Shown here: piece by piece, positions 1 through 7,074 of the stretch
How the letters are laid out: each line of letters opens with the position of its first letter
Position numbering within the stretch: position 1 is the first letter of the stretch
From: Flavobacteriales bacterium
Lineage (GTDB): Bacteria > Bacteroidota > Bacteroidia > Flavobacteriales_D > Sanyastnellaceae
Reading direction: 5' to 3'
DNA: 17,418 nt
Assembly (NCBI GenBank): GCA_030728235.1
Contig: JANRAA010000156.1
Coordinates: 1 to 17,418, forward strand
Translations under genes and position numbers: made by a program
The notes under the pieces: generated by a model
What the model was told of the DNA's origin: nothing
Database searches by the model: none
Seen by the model: only the letters and a program-made list of their open reading frames with translations

Positions 1-1
1 C

Positions 2-628
2 ACAATGGGATATGCTATTATTGAAGCCAAAGGCATTCGTCCGGGAGCTACTGTGCTTGCAGGCGGATTGCGCAACCCATTTGAGGTGGTGAACTGGTCG
101 TTTAAAGCTGAAAAAGGTGAAATCAGCAACCCTATGTCTGTTGACGGTGGATATGTTGTTGCAGCGCTTACCAAAATCCTTCAGCCAGGTGTTCCTCCTT
201 TTGAAAATGTGGAAACACAGATGAGAGATGCGGCTATGAAAGAAGCAAAAGCGAAGACATACATGAAAATGATGTCGGAAGGCGCTGACCTAGCTGCTGT
301 AGCAGCCGCCGTTGGTGAAACAGTTAAAACTGCTGCTAACGTTACACTAAAGAATGCTACCATTACTGGTTCAGGAACTGGACAAGAGCCTAAAGTAGCT
401 GGATTGGCGTTTGCTATCCCAGCAGGTAACATGTCTACTCCTATTCAAGGTGAAGCTGGAGTTTGGGTAATTGCACCAGAGGGGGCAATTCAAGAAGCCC
501 CTGCGAAAGACAACTTCTTTGAAGAGCAAGACCAAGTAACTAGCCGCGCTCGTGGTGGTGTTGCTGCTCGCTTGTTCACTGCCGTTAAAGAAGGTGCTGA
601 GTTAGAAGACAATCGTGAAGGACAATAA
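2..628 (+). CDS. PpiD/SurA-type peptidylprolyl isomerase, C-terminal part (5'-truncated by window edge)
   Basis: This is the last ~208 codons of a larger gene whose 5' end lies before the window. The frame is already open at base 2, so the ATG at 5 is probably internal. The conserved stretch around residues 24-75, with the words NPFEVVNWSF, DGGYVVAAL and PPFENVETQM, resembles the C-terminal region of Bacteroidota PpiD-like parvulin chaperones. The alanine- and lysine-rich helix that follows and the ending ELEDNREGQ (usually an EDNR/K-type tail in these proteins) fit the same family. Known role of the family: inner-membrane-anchored periplasmic chaperone or prolyl isomerase that helps fold exported and outer-membrane proteins. 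The N-terminal membrane anchor and the main parvulin domain would be upstream and cannot be checked here. A hairpin terminator follows 22 bases after the stop. Family assignment is good; the exact subtype is inferred. Confidence 0.75.
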   Translation, partial: TMGYAIIEAKGIRPGATVLAGGLRNPFEVVNWSFKAEKGEISNPMSVDGGYVVAALTKILQPGVPPFENVETQMRDAAMKEAKAKTYMKMMSEGADLAAVAAAVGETVKTAANVTLKNATITGSGTGQEPKVAGLAFAIPAGNMSTPIQGEAGVWVIAPEGAIQEAPAKDNFFEEQDQVTSRARGGVAARLFTAVKEGAELEDNREGQ

Positions 629-650
629 GTCTGACACATTTGAATATTGA

Positions 651-678
651 AAAAGGGAGCTAATTGCTCCCTTTTTTT
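651..678. terminator. Bidirectional rho-independent terminator between ppiD-like and queA-like genes
   Basis: A 10-bp stem (651-660 pairs with 666-675, AAAAGGGAGC/GCTCCCTTTT) encloses the loop TAATT. A T run at 672-678 serves the plus strand, and the A run at 651-654 becomes a T run on the minus strand. The stop codon of the minus-strand queA-like gene (677-679) touches the base of the hairpin, so one structure probably ends both convergent genes. Confidence 0.85.
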
Positions 679-1855
679 ATGGTATCAAAAGCGATGAATC
701 GCCGTAAGAAAGAAATCTGTATTCGGAATCTAGCGCATGTGAATAGACCTTTTTCCAGTCGTCGCCTATTAGTGCAGAGACCAGAAACAACAATGTACTT
801 TTCGGCATGTGGAAATTGGTGAACAGACCTGTTATGGATTTTACTTCGTAGCCAGGAGAGATCATGATAGCCGTATTAAACCGACATCCATCCCATTGTT
901 GGGCCTCGACCTGTTCAGCGAGAAACGCCATTGCATCCTCAAAACACACGAACGGATCTACAAAATCGTACGCATCGGTTTGCGACACTTCATGCTGCGG
1001 GATGTTTGTATGAAACCACTTCACTGCAATCCACCTCAAGCTTTCAAGCGTGCGCAAAGAAGTTGTACCGACAGCAAAACGTGGGGTTTTAATAGATAGA
1101 CCCTTGATTGCCGACAGCGGCACAATGCACTCTTCCTCGTGCATGGTATGATCGACTATATTGTCTTGGGTAACCGGCTTAAACGTCCCCGCGCTCACGT
1201 GCAAGGTTACAGGCACTACCTCTGCCTGCATAGCGCTTATGATTTCAGGAGTAAAATGTAGTCCCGCTGTAGGGGCAGCCACACTTCCCGGTTGTTTCGC
1301 ATAGGTAGTTTGATACCGCAAGACATCATCATGATCGGCTTCTCGTAGCATGTAAGGCGGCAGCGGGATGTTTCCCACTACATCGATTAGCTCAGCGAAA
1401 GATACATCTGACGACCAAGTCAAACGAATCAAGAACTTCTCATCGTCTCTGTTGACTCGCTCAGCAGATATCGTAACACCCTCATGAGTTAGTTTTATAA
1501 GTCCATCTTTCCACTTCTTCGCTCCACCAACCAAACACCACCACATAGACTCTGACCGATGGCTCATGGCCTCTTCTACCGTTGCGTTGAACGGTTGAAG
1601 CAAGAAAACCTGCACCTTCCCTCCTGTTTCTTTTTCGAGGTACAGACGTGCGTGGATCACACGCGTATCGTTCACCACCAATTGTGCGTTTTGCGGCACT
1701 GCTGATACGACATCGCTAAAGTTCAGGTCGGAGATTGTGCCTGACTTATAGATCAGAAGTTTAGCGCCTTCGCGCGACGCTGCTGGGCGATCGGGAATTC
1801 TGTCAGCTGGCAAATCATAGTCGAAATCGCTCGCTGTGCAATGTATCTGCTTCAT
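677..1855 (-). CDS. queA: QueA-like S-adenosylmethionine:tRNA ribosyltransferase-isomerase
   Basis: The 392-residue product has the QueA family signatures: VVNDTRVIHARL (60-71), RYQTTYAKQPGSVAAPTAGLHF (180-201), VGTTSLRTLESL (262-273), FTNFHMPKSTLLFLVSA (345-361) and EYRFLSYGDSSLL at the end. QueA moves the ribosyl part of S-adenosylmethionine onto 7-aminomethyl-7-deazaguanine in tRNA, giving epoxyqueuosine, the penultimate step of queuosine synthesis in the cytoplasm. Classical QueA is about 340-350 residues. This protein is ~40 longer and starts with a degenerate N-terminus (DYDLPADRIPDRPAASREGAKLL), matching the longer QueA-like form common in Bacteroidota, which can coexist with a canonical QueA. 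Whether it performs the canonical reaction is therefore inferred. ATG at 1855 is the only sensible start. A TAnnTTTG box lies 4 bases before it. The gene stands alone between two terminators. Confidence 0.88.
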   Translation of the reverse strand: MKQIHCTASDFDYDLPADRIPDRPAASREGAKLLIYKSGTISDLNFSDVVSAVPQNAQLVVNDTRVIHARLYLEKETGGKVQVFLLQPFNATVEEAMSHRSESMWWCLVGGAKKWKDGLIKLTHEGVTISAERVNRDDEKFLIRLTWSSDVSFAELIDVVGNIPLPPYMLREADHDDVLRYQTTYAKQPGSVAAPTAGLHFTPEIISAMQAEVVPVTLHVSAGTFKPVTQDNIVDHTMHEEECIVPLSAIKGLSIKTPRFAVGTTSLRTLESLRWIAVKWFHTNIPQHEVSQTDAYDFVDPFVCFEDAMAFLAEQVEAQQWDGCRFNTAIMISPGYEVKSITGLFTNFHMPKSTLLFLVSALIGDDWKKVYSHALDSEYRFLSYGDSSLLIP

Positions 1856-1859
1856 TTGT

Positions 1860-1867
1860 CAAAGGTA
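1860..1867 (-). promoter_or_regulatory. Candidate Bacteroidota -7 promoter element (TAnnTTTG) for the queA-like gene
   Basis: Read on the minus strand this is TACCTTTG, an exact match to the TAnnTTTG element used by the primary sigma factor of Bacteroidota. It ends 4 bases before the ATG, which would put the transcription start at or next to the start codon. No clear TTTG (-33) element is seen upstream, where a T run occupies the place. Confidence 0.5.
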
Positions 1868-1879
1868 AGATAGCGGGAT

Positions 1880-1912
1880 AAAAAAAACAGCCCCGAACGT
1901 TTTCGGGGCTGT
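1880..1912 (-). terminator. Rho-independent terminator of the sigma/receptor/FecR operon
   Basis: A perfect 11-bp stem ACAGCCCCGAA/TTCGGGGCTGT (1887-1897 with 1902-1912) has a 4-base loop. On the minus strand it is followed by a run of T (plus-strand A at 1880-1887). The orientation fits transcripts leaving fecR (2045-2869). The 132-base stretch between the fecR stop and this stem carries only a small 6-bp hairpin (1994-2009, AGATAC/GTATCT) and no convincing gene. Confidence 0.9.
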
Positions 1913-2044
1913 CTTAAACCTTAACTAAAACTAACTATACTATTGAAGATGATTCAGAACGAATCACCAACTTTGTGGTACAAAAATCATAATAGATACC
2001 GACGTATCTGCAAAAACCCCACCACTATTCACACTTTTTTGCAA

Positions 2045-2869
2045 TTAATTGTCTGAAAGTGTAAACCCGGTAGATTGGTCTCCCTCCGATTTCAAATCCA
2101 TTGCACTGGCAATCAGCGACATGGCGTCTGAAACTGTGAAATTGGTGAAGTCACCGCTAATTTCACGAGAAGCATCTTTGAGGTTCAAAGTAACGCGAAC
2201 TTGGTGTTTTTTCTCAAGTTCTGTAATCACGCGCGTAAGATCGGCATTCACGAAGACAAGCTCTCCGCTTAGCCAAGCTGGGGCATCGGCATTGAACTCA
2301 AAAGGTTCTGCCAGGTTTCCGTCGCGTAATTTCGTGGCTAGGCCGCGAGTCAAAAACAGTTCTTTGTTGTTGGAAGCAACACGTACTTTACCTGTGTAAC
2401 AATCGACATGGAATTGATTGTTTTCAGCGTAGATGTTAAACGAAGTACCCAACACTGAAACATCACCTTGAGAGGTGTGCACGGTGAAGGTGCTACCCTT
2501 TTTCACTTCAAACATGGCTTCACCGGCGAGCGACAATGCGCGTTCGGCTTTCCATTCGCTAGCGTCGTAGACTAGTTCGCTGCCTTCGTTCAGACGGACA
2601 ACTGACCCATCAGGGAGCACATAGTCCATCCGTTGCGCTGCAACGACCTTTACCTCATCTGAAGAAAACGCAAACCATGCAGCAAAAGCTACCATCGCAA
2701 TGGAGGCAGCAGCAACCCAGCTAACATAACTTCTGCGCATGCTCACAACTTTCGTTGCTGCATTTCGGTTGCGCAGACTTAGTTTTTCCCAAGCCTCTTC
2801 TTCTGTGTACTTGAATTGGACATCCCAATTCTTTACAATTTTATTTAAATCTTTCTCGTTCATCGACAT
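2045..2869 (-). CDS. FecR-family anti-sigma factor
   Basis: The 274-residue protein has a short cytoplasmic N-terminus (1-48) that should hold the sigma factor, one membrane segment (about 49-68), a periplasmic FecR domain (about 83-185, with LPDGSVVRLNEGSEL and the family's VLGTSFNIYA word at 139-148), and a C-terminal DUF4974/STN-like module (about 203-272). FecR proteins sense the state of the partner TonB-dependent receptor across the periplasm and control an ECF sigma factor. It is the last gene of the minus-strand operon, 63 bases after the DUF4249 gene, whereas FecR usually directly follows the sigma gene. ATG at 2869 is used; a second in-frame ATG at 2863 is possible. A strong terminator lies downstream. 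Family assignment is firm; pairing with the sigma factor at 6339-6872 is inferred from the operon. Confidence 0.92.
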   Translation of the reverse strand: MSMNEKDLNKIVKNWDVQFKYTEEEAWEKLSLRNRNAATKVVSMRRSYVSWVAAASIAMVAFAAWFAFSSDEVKVVAAQRMDYVLPDGSVVRLNEGSELVYDASEWKAERALSLAGEAMFEVKKGSTFTVHTSQGDVSVLGTSFNIYAENNQFHVDCYTGKVRVASNNKELFLTRGLATKLRDGNLAEPFEFNADAPAWLSGELVFVNADLTRVITELEKKHQVRVTLNLKDASREISGDFTNFTVSDAMSLIASAMDLKSEGDQSTGFTLSDN

Positions 2870-2932
2870 CCGTCTTCGACCAATTTTCGGTCATTATACA
2901 AGCCTATAAGCGATCACCCTACTTGCAACCGC

Positions 2933-3715
2933 TCATATTTCTATTATTTCTATCTCAACGATCGATTTGGTTGCTGCACCAAAAAAACCAGATCCTCCTT
3001 CAATGTTATCGAACCCAGTGTTAACGCGTTGATCCAGCGCATCAAAGGCCGAAAAGAACAACGCATCGTAATCTGCATCGATTGTTATGATGGAAAGGGT
3101 ATGCAGGCCATAATAGGTAAAATCGACATCATACAACGTGGCTCCCTGACCGGGAACAGGCAAACGGTACTGCGCTGAGAACAATCCACTCGGGACAGTG
3201 TACGGAATAACGGTACCGTTGGTGGGTTCATCGAGAGTGAGAACATGCGTATAGCCCGGCTGTTGCGTCCACAAAACCGAGAAAACGGGCTGACCCAAAC
3301 TCGTGTCATCAACAGGGATGGTAGAAGCACTGACACTAACGATATCAGTTTCAAGAGGGACGATTGTTGATGCCGTTGCGCGTTTCGTTTTATACTCTAC
3401 CCGAATGGAAACAGTTGTATTGGGCAACACCGCAAGCGCAGCCGCCTCGTCATAATACGCACCTGGTGTTGCAGGATCGGGAGAAAGTTCGACCTCCGCA
3501 CCTTGAGCAGAAATAAATACCCTGGCATCACGAATGGGCTCTCCTGTTTTACTTCCATTTAACGTCGTCAGGTAATTAACGCGGACATCTTTTACCGGTT
3601 CATTGGCGATAATGAGGGCATATACAGCAAGCTCCGTTTCGGCCAAATCGTCGACATTCACACCTTTGCAGCTTATGAGCAACAAGACCAAGCAATATGT
3701 GAGAAATCTTACCAT
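2933..3715 (-). CDS. DUF4249-family outer-membrane lipoprotein partner of a TonB-dependent receptor
   Basis: The 260-residue protein starts with a lipoprotein signal (VLLLIS-C, lipidated Cys16) followed by an acidic stretch (VDDLAE) that may favour surface export, as known for Bacteroidota lipoproteins. The body is beta-rich and begins with a segment resembling a carboxypeptidase-regulatory/immunoglobulin-like sandwich (RDARVFISAQGAEVELSP). The motif RVNTGFDNIEGGSGFFGA (about 231-248) is the DUF4249 hallmark. DUF4249 genes are regularly found beside TonB-dependent receptors; their molecular role is not established, although a SusD-like accessory function in ligand capture is plausible. The ATG overlaps the last 7 bases of the receptor gene, indicating translational coupling. 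Its substrate cannot be told from sequence. Confidence 0.82.
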   Translation of the reverse strand: MVRFLTYCLVLLLISCKGVNVDDLAETELAVYALIIANEPVKDVRVNYLTTLNGSKTGEPIRDARVFISAQGAEVELSPDPATPGAYYDEAAALAVLPNTTVSIRVEYKTKRATASTIVPLETDIVSVSASTIPVDDTSLGQPVFSVLWTQQPGYTHVLTLDEPTNGTVIPYTVPSGLFSAQYRLPVPGQGATLYDVDFTYYGLHTLSIITIDADYDALFFSAFDALDQRVNTGFDNIEGGSGFFGAATKSIVEIEIIEI

Positions 3716-6339
3716 TCGAGGGAGAGATTTAAAGAAGGCAGCACACCGAGGAAAACCAAGTCGCGCGTTCCGATAACAACATTATCGCTTTGCGTTCCCG
3801 ATACATAATAGTAGCGATTTTTGACGTTCACACGGTTGTAGACATTGAAAATTCCTGCTCCGAGGCTGATATCATATTTTCCCGTTTGCCATTTTCGCTT
3901 CGCGGATAGATCCAGGCGGTGGTAAGCTGGCAGTCTGGCCTCATTTATCTCACCAAAAGCAGGGAAAGTGCGCACCTCACCATTGACCAACGGAATAGAA
4001 TACGTGCCGTAGACGGGGGTGTAAGGCAAGCCATCGGCGTAAATGAACACCGCACCCACATCCCATTTATGAGAATGGTAGGTGTACACCAATTTCAATT
4101 CATTTCGGCGGTCATATCGCGCCAAGATGGGAGCATCTGACAATTGGCTGAACGAATTCTCAGCTTTACTTATGGTATATGCCACCCAACCAGTGTGTTT
4201 ACCAGATGACTTTGAGAGCATGAACTCAACACCTTTAGAAGTAGCTGTTCCTGTCAGAATATTGTTCTCAACGGCGTTTGCAGCCAACGAAGGATAGCGC
4301 AGCGCATCGTCGACAACGCCATTGAAAAACTTCAAGAATCCTTCTGCAGTAAACTTGAATACCCCGATAGAAAAGCTTCCACCCAGACTAAACTGATCAA
4401 CCCGGAGTACGGGCAGAGAATCACCATCTACCAAGCGCCATTCATCGGTGGTGTTTAAGAGCAAATCTTGTTGTCTGACATTGCGGATGAACTGAAAATT
4501 TCTCCCGTAACCTCCCGTAAAGCGCACCTTGTTAGAAACAGGAAACGTAGCCCGAATGCGAGGCTCAGCAAATACACCATTTACATTCGAAAAACGAGAA
4601 ATCCGCGCACCAGCGTTTATTGACAGCTGCGACAACGACCATTCATCTTGAACGAAAACCGCCAGAAGGTTGGCACTTTTCTCATTTCGCAAGGATGCAC
4701 CATCGCTATCGAGTTGGGCATTTGCGACATTGTATTGCGTAGAATTCACCCCTGCGGTAAAGCGGTGGTTTTTGAGAATCTTCTCCAATTCAAATCGACC
4801 GGAGGCGTCACGGATTTCAGAGTCCCGGTCAAAGAACAGCGTATCGACCGCGCCGATCAGCAGATTTTGTGACGCATCGTAGCCGAATAGTTCGCTGTTG
4901 AAGCCAGAAACACCTGCAGAAAAAGTCGATCTTAAAGTTGGCGACCACTGCTTGTTCCACGTAAATCCAACACCTGTTGACCCCCAAGTGCTGCGATCGT
5001 TGTACCCGAGGACATACCTATCATCGGCCGAATTTTCTGACGTGTTCAATTCGAGGCGGTCGTTACCCGAATAGAAAGCCAGGCTGAGTTTATCGCCTTG
5101 AAGAGACTCCCACCCCACCTTTGCAGAGAAATCGAAAAAACGGAAATTCGGAGCTGCCTCGAAGGCATTGTTCGACGGATTTTGCAGCGACGAAATGCTG
5201 TTATTGAAGACATTCGTGAAAAGCGTGTTGAACGTTGGCGACACCAGGACATCGGTAAACGAGCGGCGGAACGACAGCATCATCGACGCCCGTTTGGCCA
5301 GAATAGGAGTTTCTACGTGCGCCGACATGCTGATTGGAGAAAAGTCGAGTTTCACCGAAGGACGGAGTAAGTTTCCTTGTTTGCCAGTGATCTCAAGCAC
5401 CGATGATGCCCTTCCACCCAAGCGGGCATCCAGCACCCCCTTGTTGAGCTGCATATGTTTCACGCTATTTGCGTTGATCGCCGAAAAGATTCCAAAAAAA
5501 TGGTCCAAATAATAGATCGTGAATCCATCGAACAAGATCAGGTTCTCATCCGCGGCGCCGCCGCGAACATGAAAAGCACCCGAGTTTTCGAGTGCCCCCC
5601 CTACCCCCGGCATCAGTTGAAAAAGGCGAATAGGGTCGGGCTCACCCAAGTTTGGGATTGTGTTGGCTAATTCGACATCGATGATGGTGGATGTTGGATC
5701 GAGGCCTGGCAAACGCGACTTATCTTTGACCACTTCTACCGTTGCAACAGGAAGTACCGCATTGTTTCGATGCAGCAGCACCTCCACATTTTCGAGGTCT
5801 TTATCAGGTGTAAGCCTTATTCTCTCACCACTAAAACCTATGTATGACACCTCGAGCAGACACGTATCAGCTTTTACATTTAGGATTGTAAAGTAGCCCT
5901 CATTGTTAGAATACGCCCCCACATTCTGGTTCACAATTGCCACCGAGGCGAAAGGCAGCGGTTCGAGCGAAATGGCATCGAGTATACGTCCGTGCACTGT
6001 GATATCAAAGCGCGACGGCGACTGGGCCTCTACCTCAGATTTTTTAGGTGCAATCACCACACTTTCGCCAAACGCCCTGGCTTCGAAGCCAATCGGGTTG
6101 AGCCAAGAAAAGAGCAAGTCGTTTAGAGGTATAGAATCGACATCTGCCGACACCTTAAAGCCACGCAGCGCCTTACTATCGTATGCAAAAGAGACATTGT
6201 ATCCCCCTTCAATTTGTCGCAGTGCCTTGTAAACTGGAATATCGGATTCGTGGAACGAAACCTTCGAATCGAGTGAGAGTCCGTGAGCGGCCAGCAAAAC
6301 CCCCACGCAAGCAACGATCGAGAGCAGCAGCGACCTCAT
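3709..6339 (-). CDS. TonB-dependent outer-membrane receptor with N-terminal STN signalling domain
   Basis: The product is 876 residues counted from the ATG at 6339; a TTG one codon earlier is also open. Order of parts: signal peptide (about 1-22), STN domain (about 24-97, KALRQIEGGYNVSFAYDSKAL), carboxypeptidase-regulatory-like domain (about 112-190, GRILDAISLEPLPFASVAI and SNNEGYFTI), a candidate TonB box near 198-206 (PVATVEVVK), a plug (about 210-320, with PDPIRLFQLMPGV, HVRGGAADENLILFDG and ARLGGRASSVLEI), then a 22-strand-type barrel ending in an aromatic residue (SLNLSLEW). Receptors of this kind import large substrates such as siderophores, oligosaccharides or peptides with TonB energy. 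The STN domain marks it as a transducer signalling to a FecR/sigma pair, both encoded in this operon. Its ATG shares one base with the sigma stop (TGATG). The ligand is unknown. Confidence 0.92.
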   Translation of the reverse strand: MRSLLLSIVACVGVLLAAHGLSLDSKVSFHESDIPVYKALRQIEGGYNVSFAYDSKALRGFKVSADVDSIPLNDLLFSWLNPIGFEARAFGESVVIAPKKSEVEAQSPSRFDITVHGRILDAISLEPLPFASVAIVNQNVGAYSNNEGYFTILNVKADTCLLEVSYIGFSGERIRLTPDKDLENVEVLLHRNNAVLPVATVEVVKDKSRLPGLDPTSTIIDVELANTIPNLGEPDPIRLFQLMPGVGGALENSGAFHVRGGAADENLILFDGFTIYYLDHFFGIFSAINANSVKHMQLNKGVLDARLGGRASSVLEITGKQGNLLRPSVKLDFSPISMSAHVETPILAKRASMMLSFRRSFTDVLVSPTFNTLFTNVFNNSISSLQNPSNNAFEAAPNFRFFDFSAKVGWESLQGDKLSLAFYSGNDRLELNTSENSADDRYVLGYNDRSTWGSTGVGFTWNKQWSPTLRSTFSAGVSGFNSELFGYDASQNLLIGAVDTLFFDRDSEIRDASGRFELEKILKNHRFTAGVNSTQYNVANAQLDSDGASLRNEKSANLLAVFVQDEWSLSQLSINAGARISRFSNVNGVFAEPRIRATFPVSNKVRFTGGYGRNFQFIRNVRQQDLLLNTTDEWRLVDGDSLPVLRVDQFSLGGSFSIGVFKFTAEGFLKFFNGVVDDALRYPSLAANAVENNILTGTATSKGVEFMLSKSSGKHTGWVAYTISKAENSFSQLSDAPILARYDRRNELKLVYTYHSHKWDVGAVFIYADGLPYTPVYGTYSIPLVNGEVRTFPAFGEINEARLPAYHRLDLSAKRKWQTGKYDISLGAGIFNVYNRVNVKNRYYYVSGTQSDNVVIGTRDLVFLGVLPSLNLSLEW

Positions 6340-6872
6340 CAAATGTCGACATTGAGCTGTTCTCGTATAATCTGAAGTGCCTTGCTCATTCTTTTTTCCA
6401 CCGCTTTTACAGAAATACCTAATCGATCAGCGATTTCACGGTACTTCATGTCTTCGATACGATTCATCAAAAACACCTCACGTGCACCGTCGGGAATGGC
6501 AGCAAGAACTTTTTGGAGGCGAGCGTCGAACTCCTGCATTTCAATCATGTACACCGCATCCTTTACATCTTGAGTCGGCTGCTTTTGGTTTTGAAATTTG
6601 AATTGCAGTTGTCGGCGCTTCAACTGATTGATCATCAAATTGTTTGCAATCGTGTATAGGTACGACTTAATTGTCTTTCGATCAATCTTTGAGCGATTCT
6701 CCCAAAGCTTTACGAACGTATCTTGCGCGATGTCTTCAGCGAACTCTTCATCACTGGTTTTATAGTAGATAAAATACCGAATTGATTTATAGTAATCTTT
6801 AAACGCAGAGCGGTATTCCTCTTCGGTAAGTGGAACATCATTGGTGTTAGAGGCGAAAAGATTAAAAATCAC
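6339..6872 (-). CDS. ECF-type RNA polymerase sigma factor (FecI-like)
   Basis: The 177-residue protein has a sigma region 2 (about 22-88: YKSIRYFIYYKT, AEDIAQDTFVKLWENR, KSYLYTIANNLMINQLKR) and a region 4 helix-turn-helix (about 117-172: AAIPDGAREVFLMNRIEDMKYREIADRLGISVKAVEKRM), with no regions 1 or 3. This is the ECF layout of the Bacteroidota sigma-70 family linked to FecR. It should direct RNA polymerase to its own operon and perhaps others when released by FecR. The start is the GTG at 6872: no in-frame ATG exists upstream before a stop near 6971, and starting later would cut into region 2. The upstream divergent gap (6873-7074) holds only a one-mismatch TAnnTTTG box on this strand (6944-6951). 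First gene of a four-gene operon; its stop overlaps the receptor ATG by one base. Confidence 0.92.
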   Translation of the reverse strand: MIFNLFASNTNDVPLTEEEYRSAFKDYYKSIRYFIYYKTSDEEFAEDIAQDTFVKLWENRSKIDRKTIKSYLYTIANNLMINQLKRRQLQFKFQNQKQPTQDVKDAVYMIEMQEFDARLQKVLAAIPDGAREVFLMNRIEDMKYREIADRLGISVKAVEKRMSKALQIIREQLNVDI

Positions 6873-7074
6873 GCGTTGAGGTTGAGGTTTCGAAAATAAA
6901 CAAAAAACGATGGTTACTTCACATTCACTGCAATGTAGTGTTTCAAAGGTTGAAAAGCCACAATCCCTTTAATTCATGTATCATCCGTTCGCCGTGTGCA
7001 TAAACCCTTTCACCACAATGGATTACGAAAGAGTGCTTGAGGAGCATTAATTTAACTCCTTCAAGTTTGACCTG

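Noticed and set aside
5046..5512. Several open frames of 60-115 codons on both strands inside the receptor gene
   Set aside because: They are shadows of the 876-residue receptor frame, with low-complexity Ser/Arg-rich products and no recognisable domains.
6921..6936. Short inverted repeat ACATT/AATGT in the divergent gap upstream of the sigma gene
   Set aside because: A 5-bp stem in AT-rich DNA is too short to separate from chance, and it does not align with a clear promoter box.
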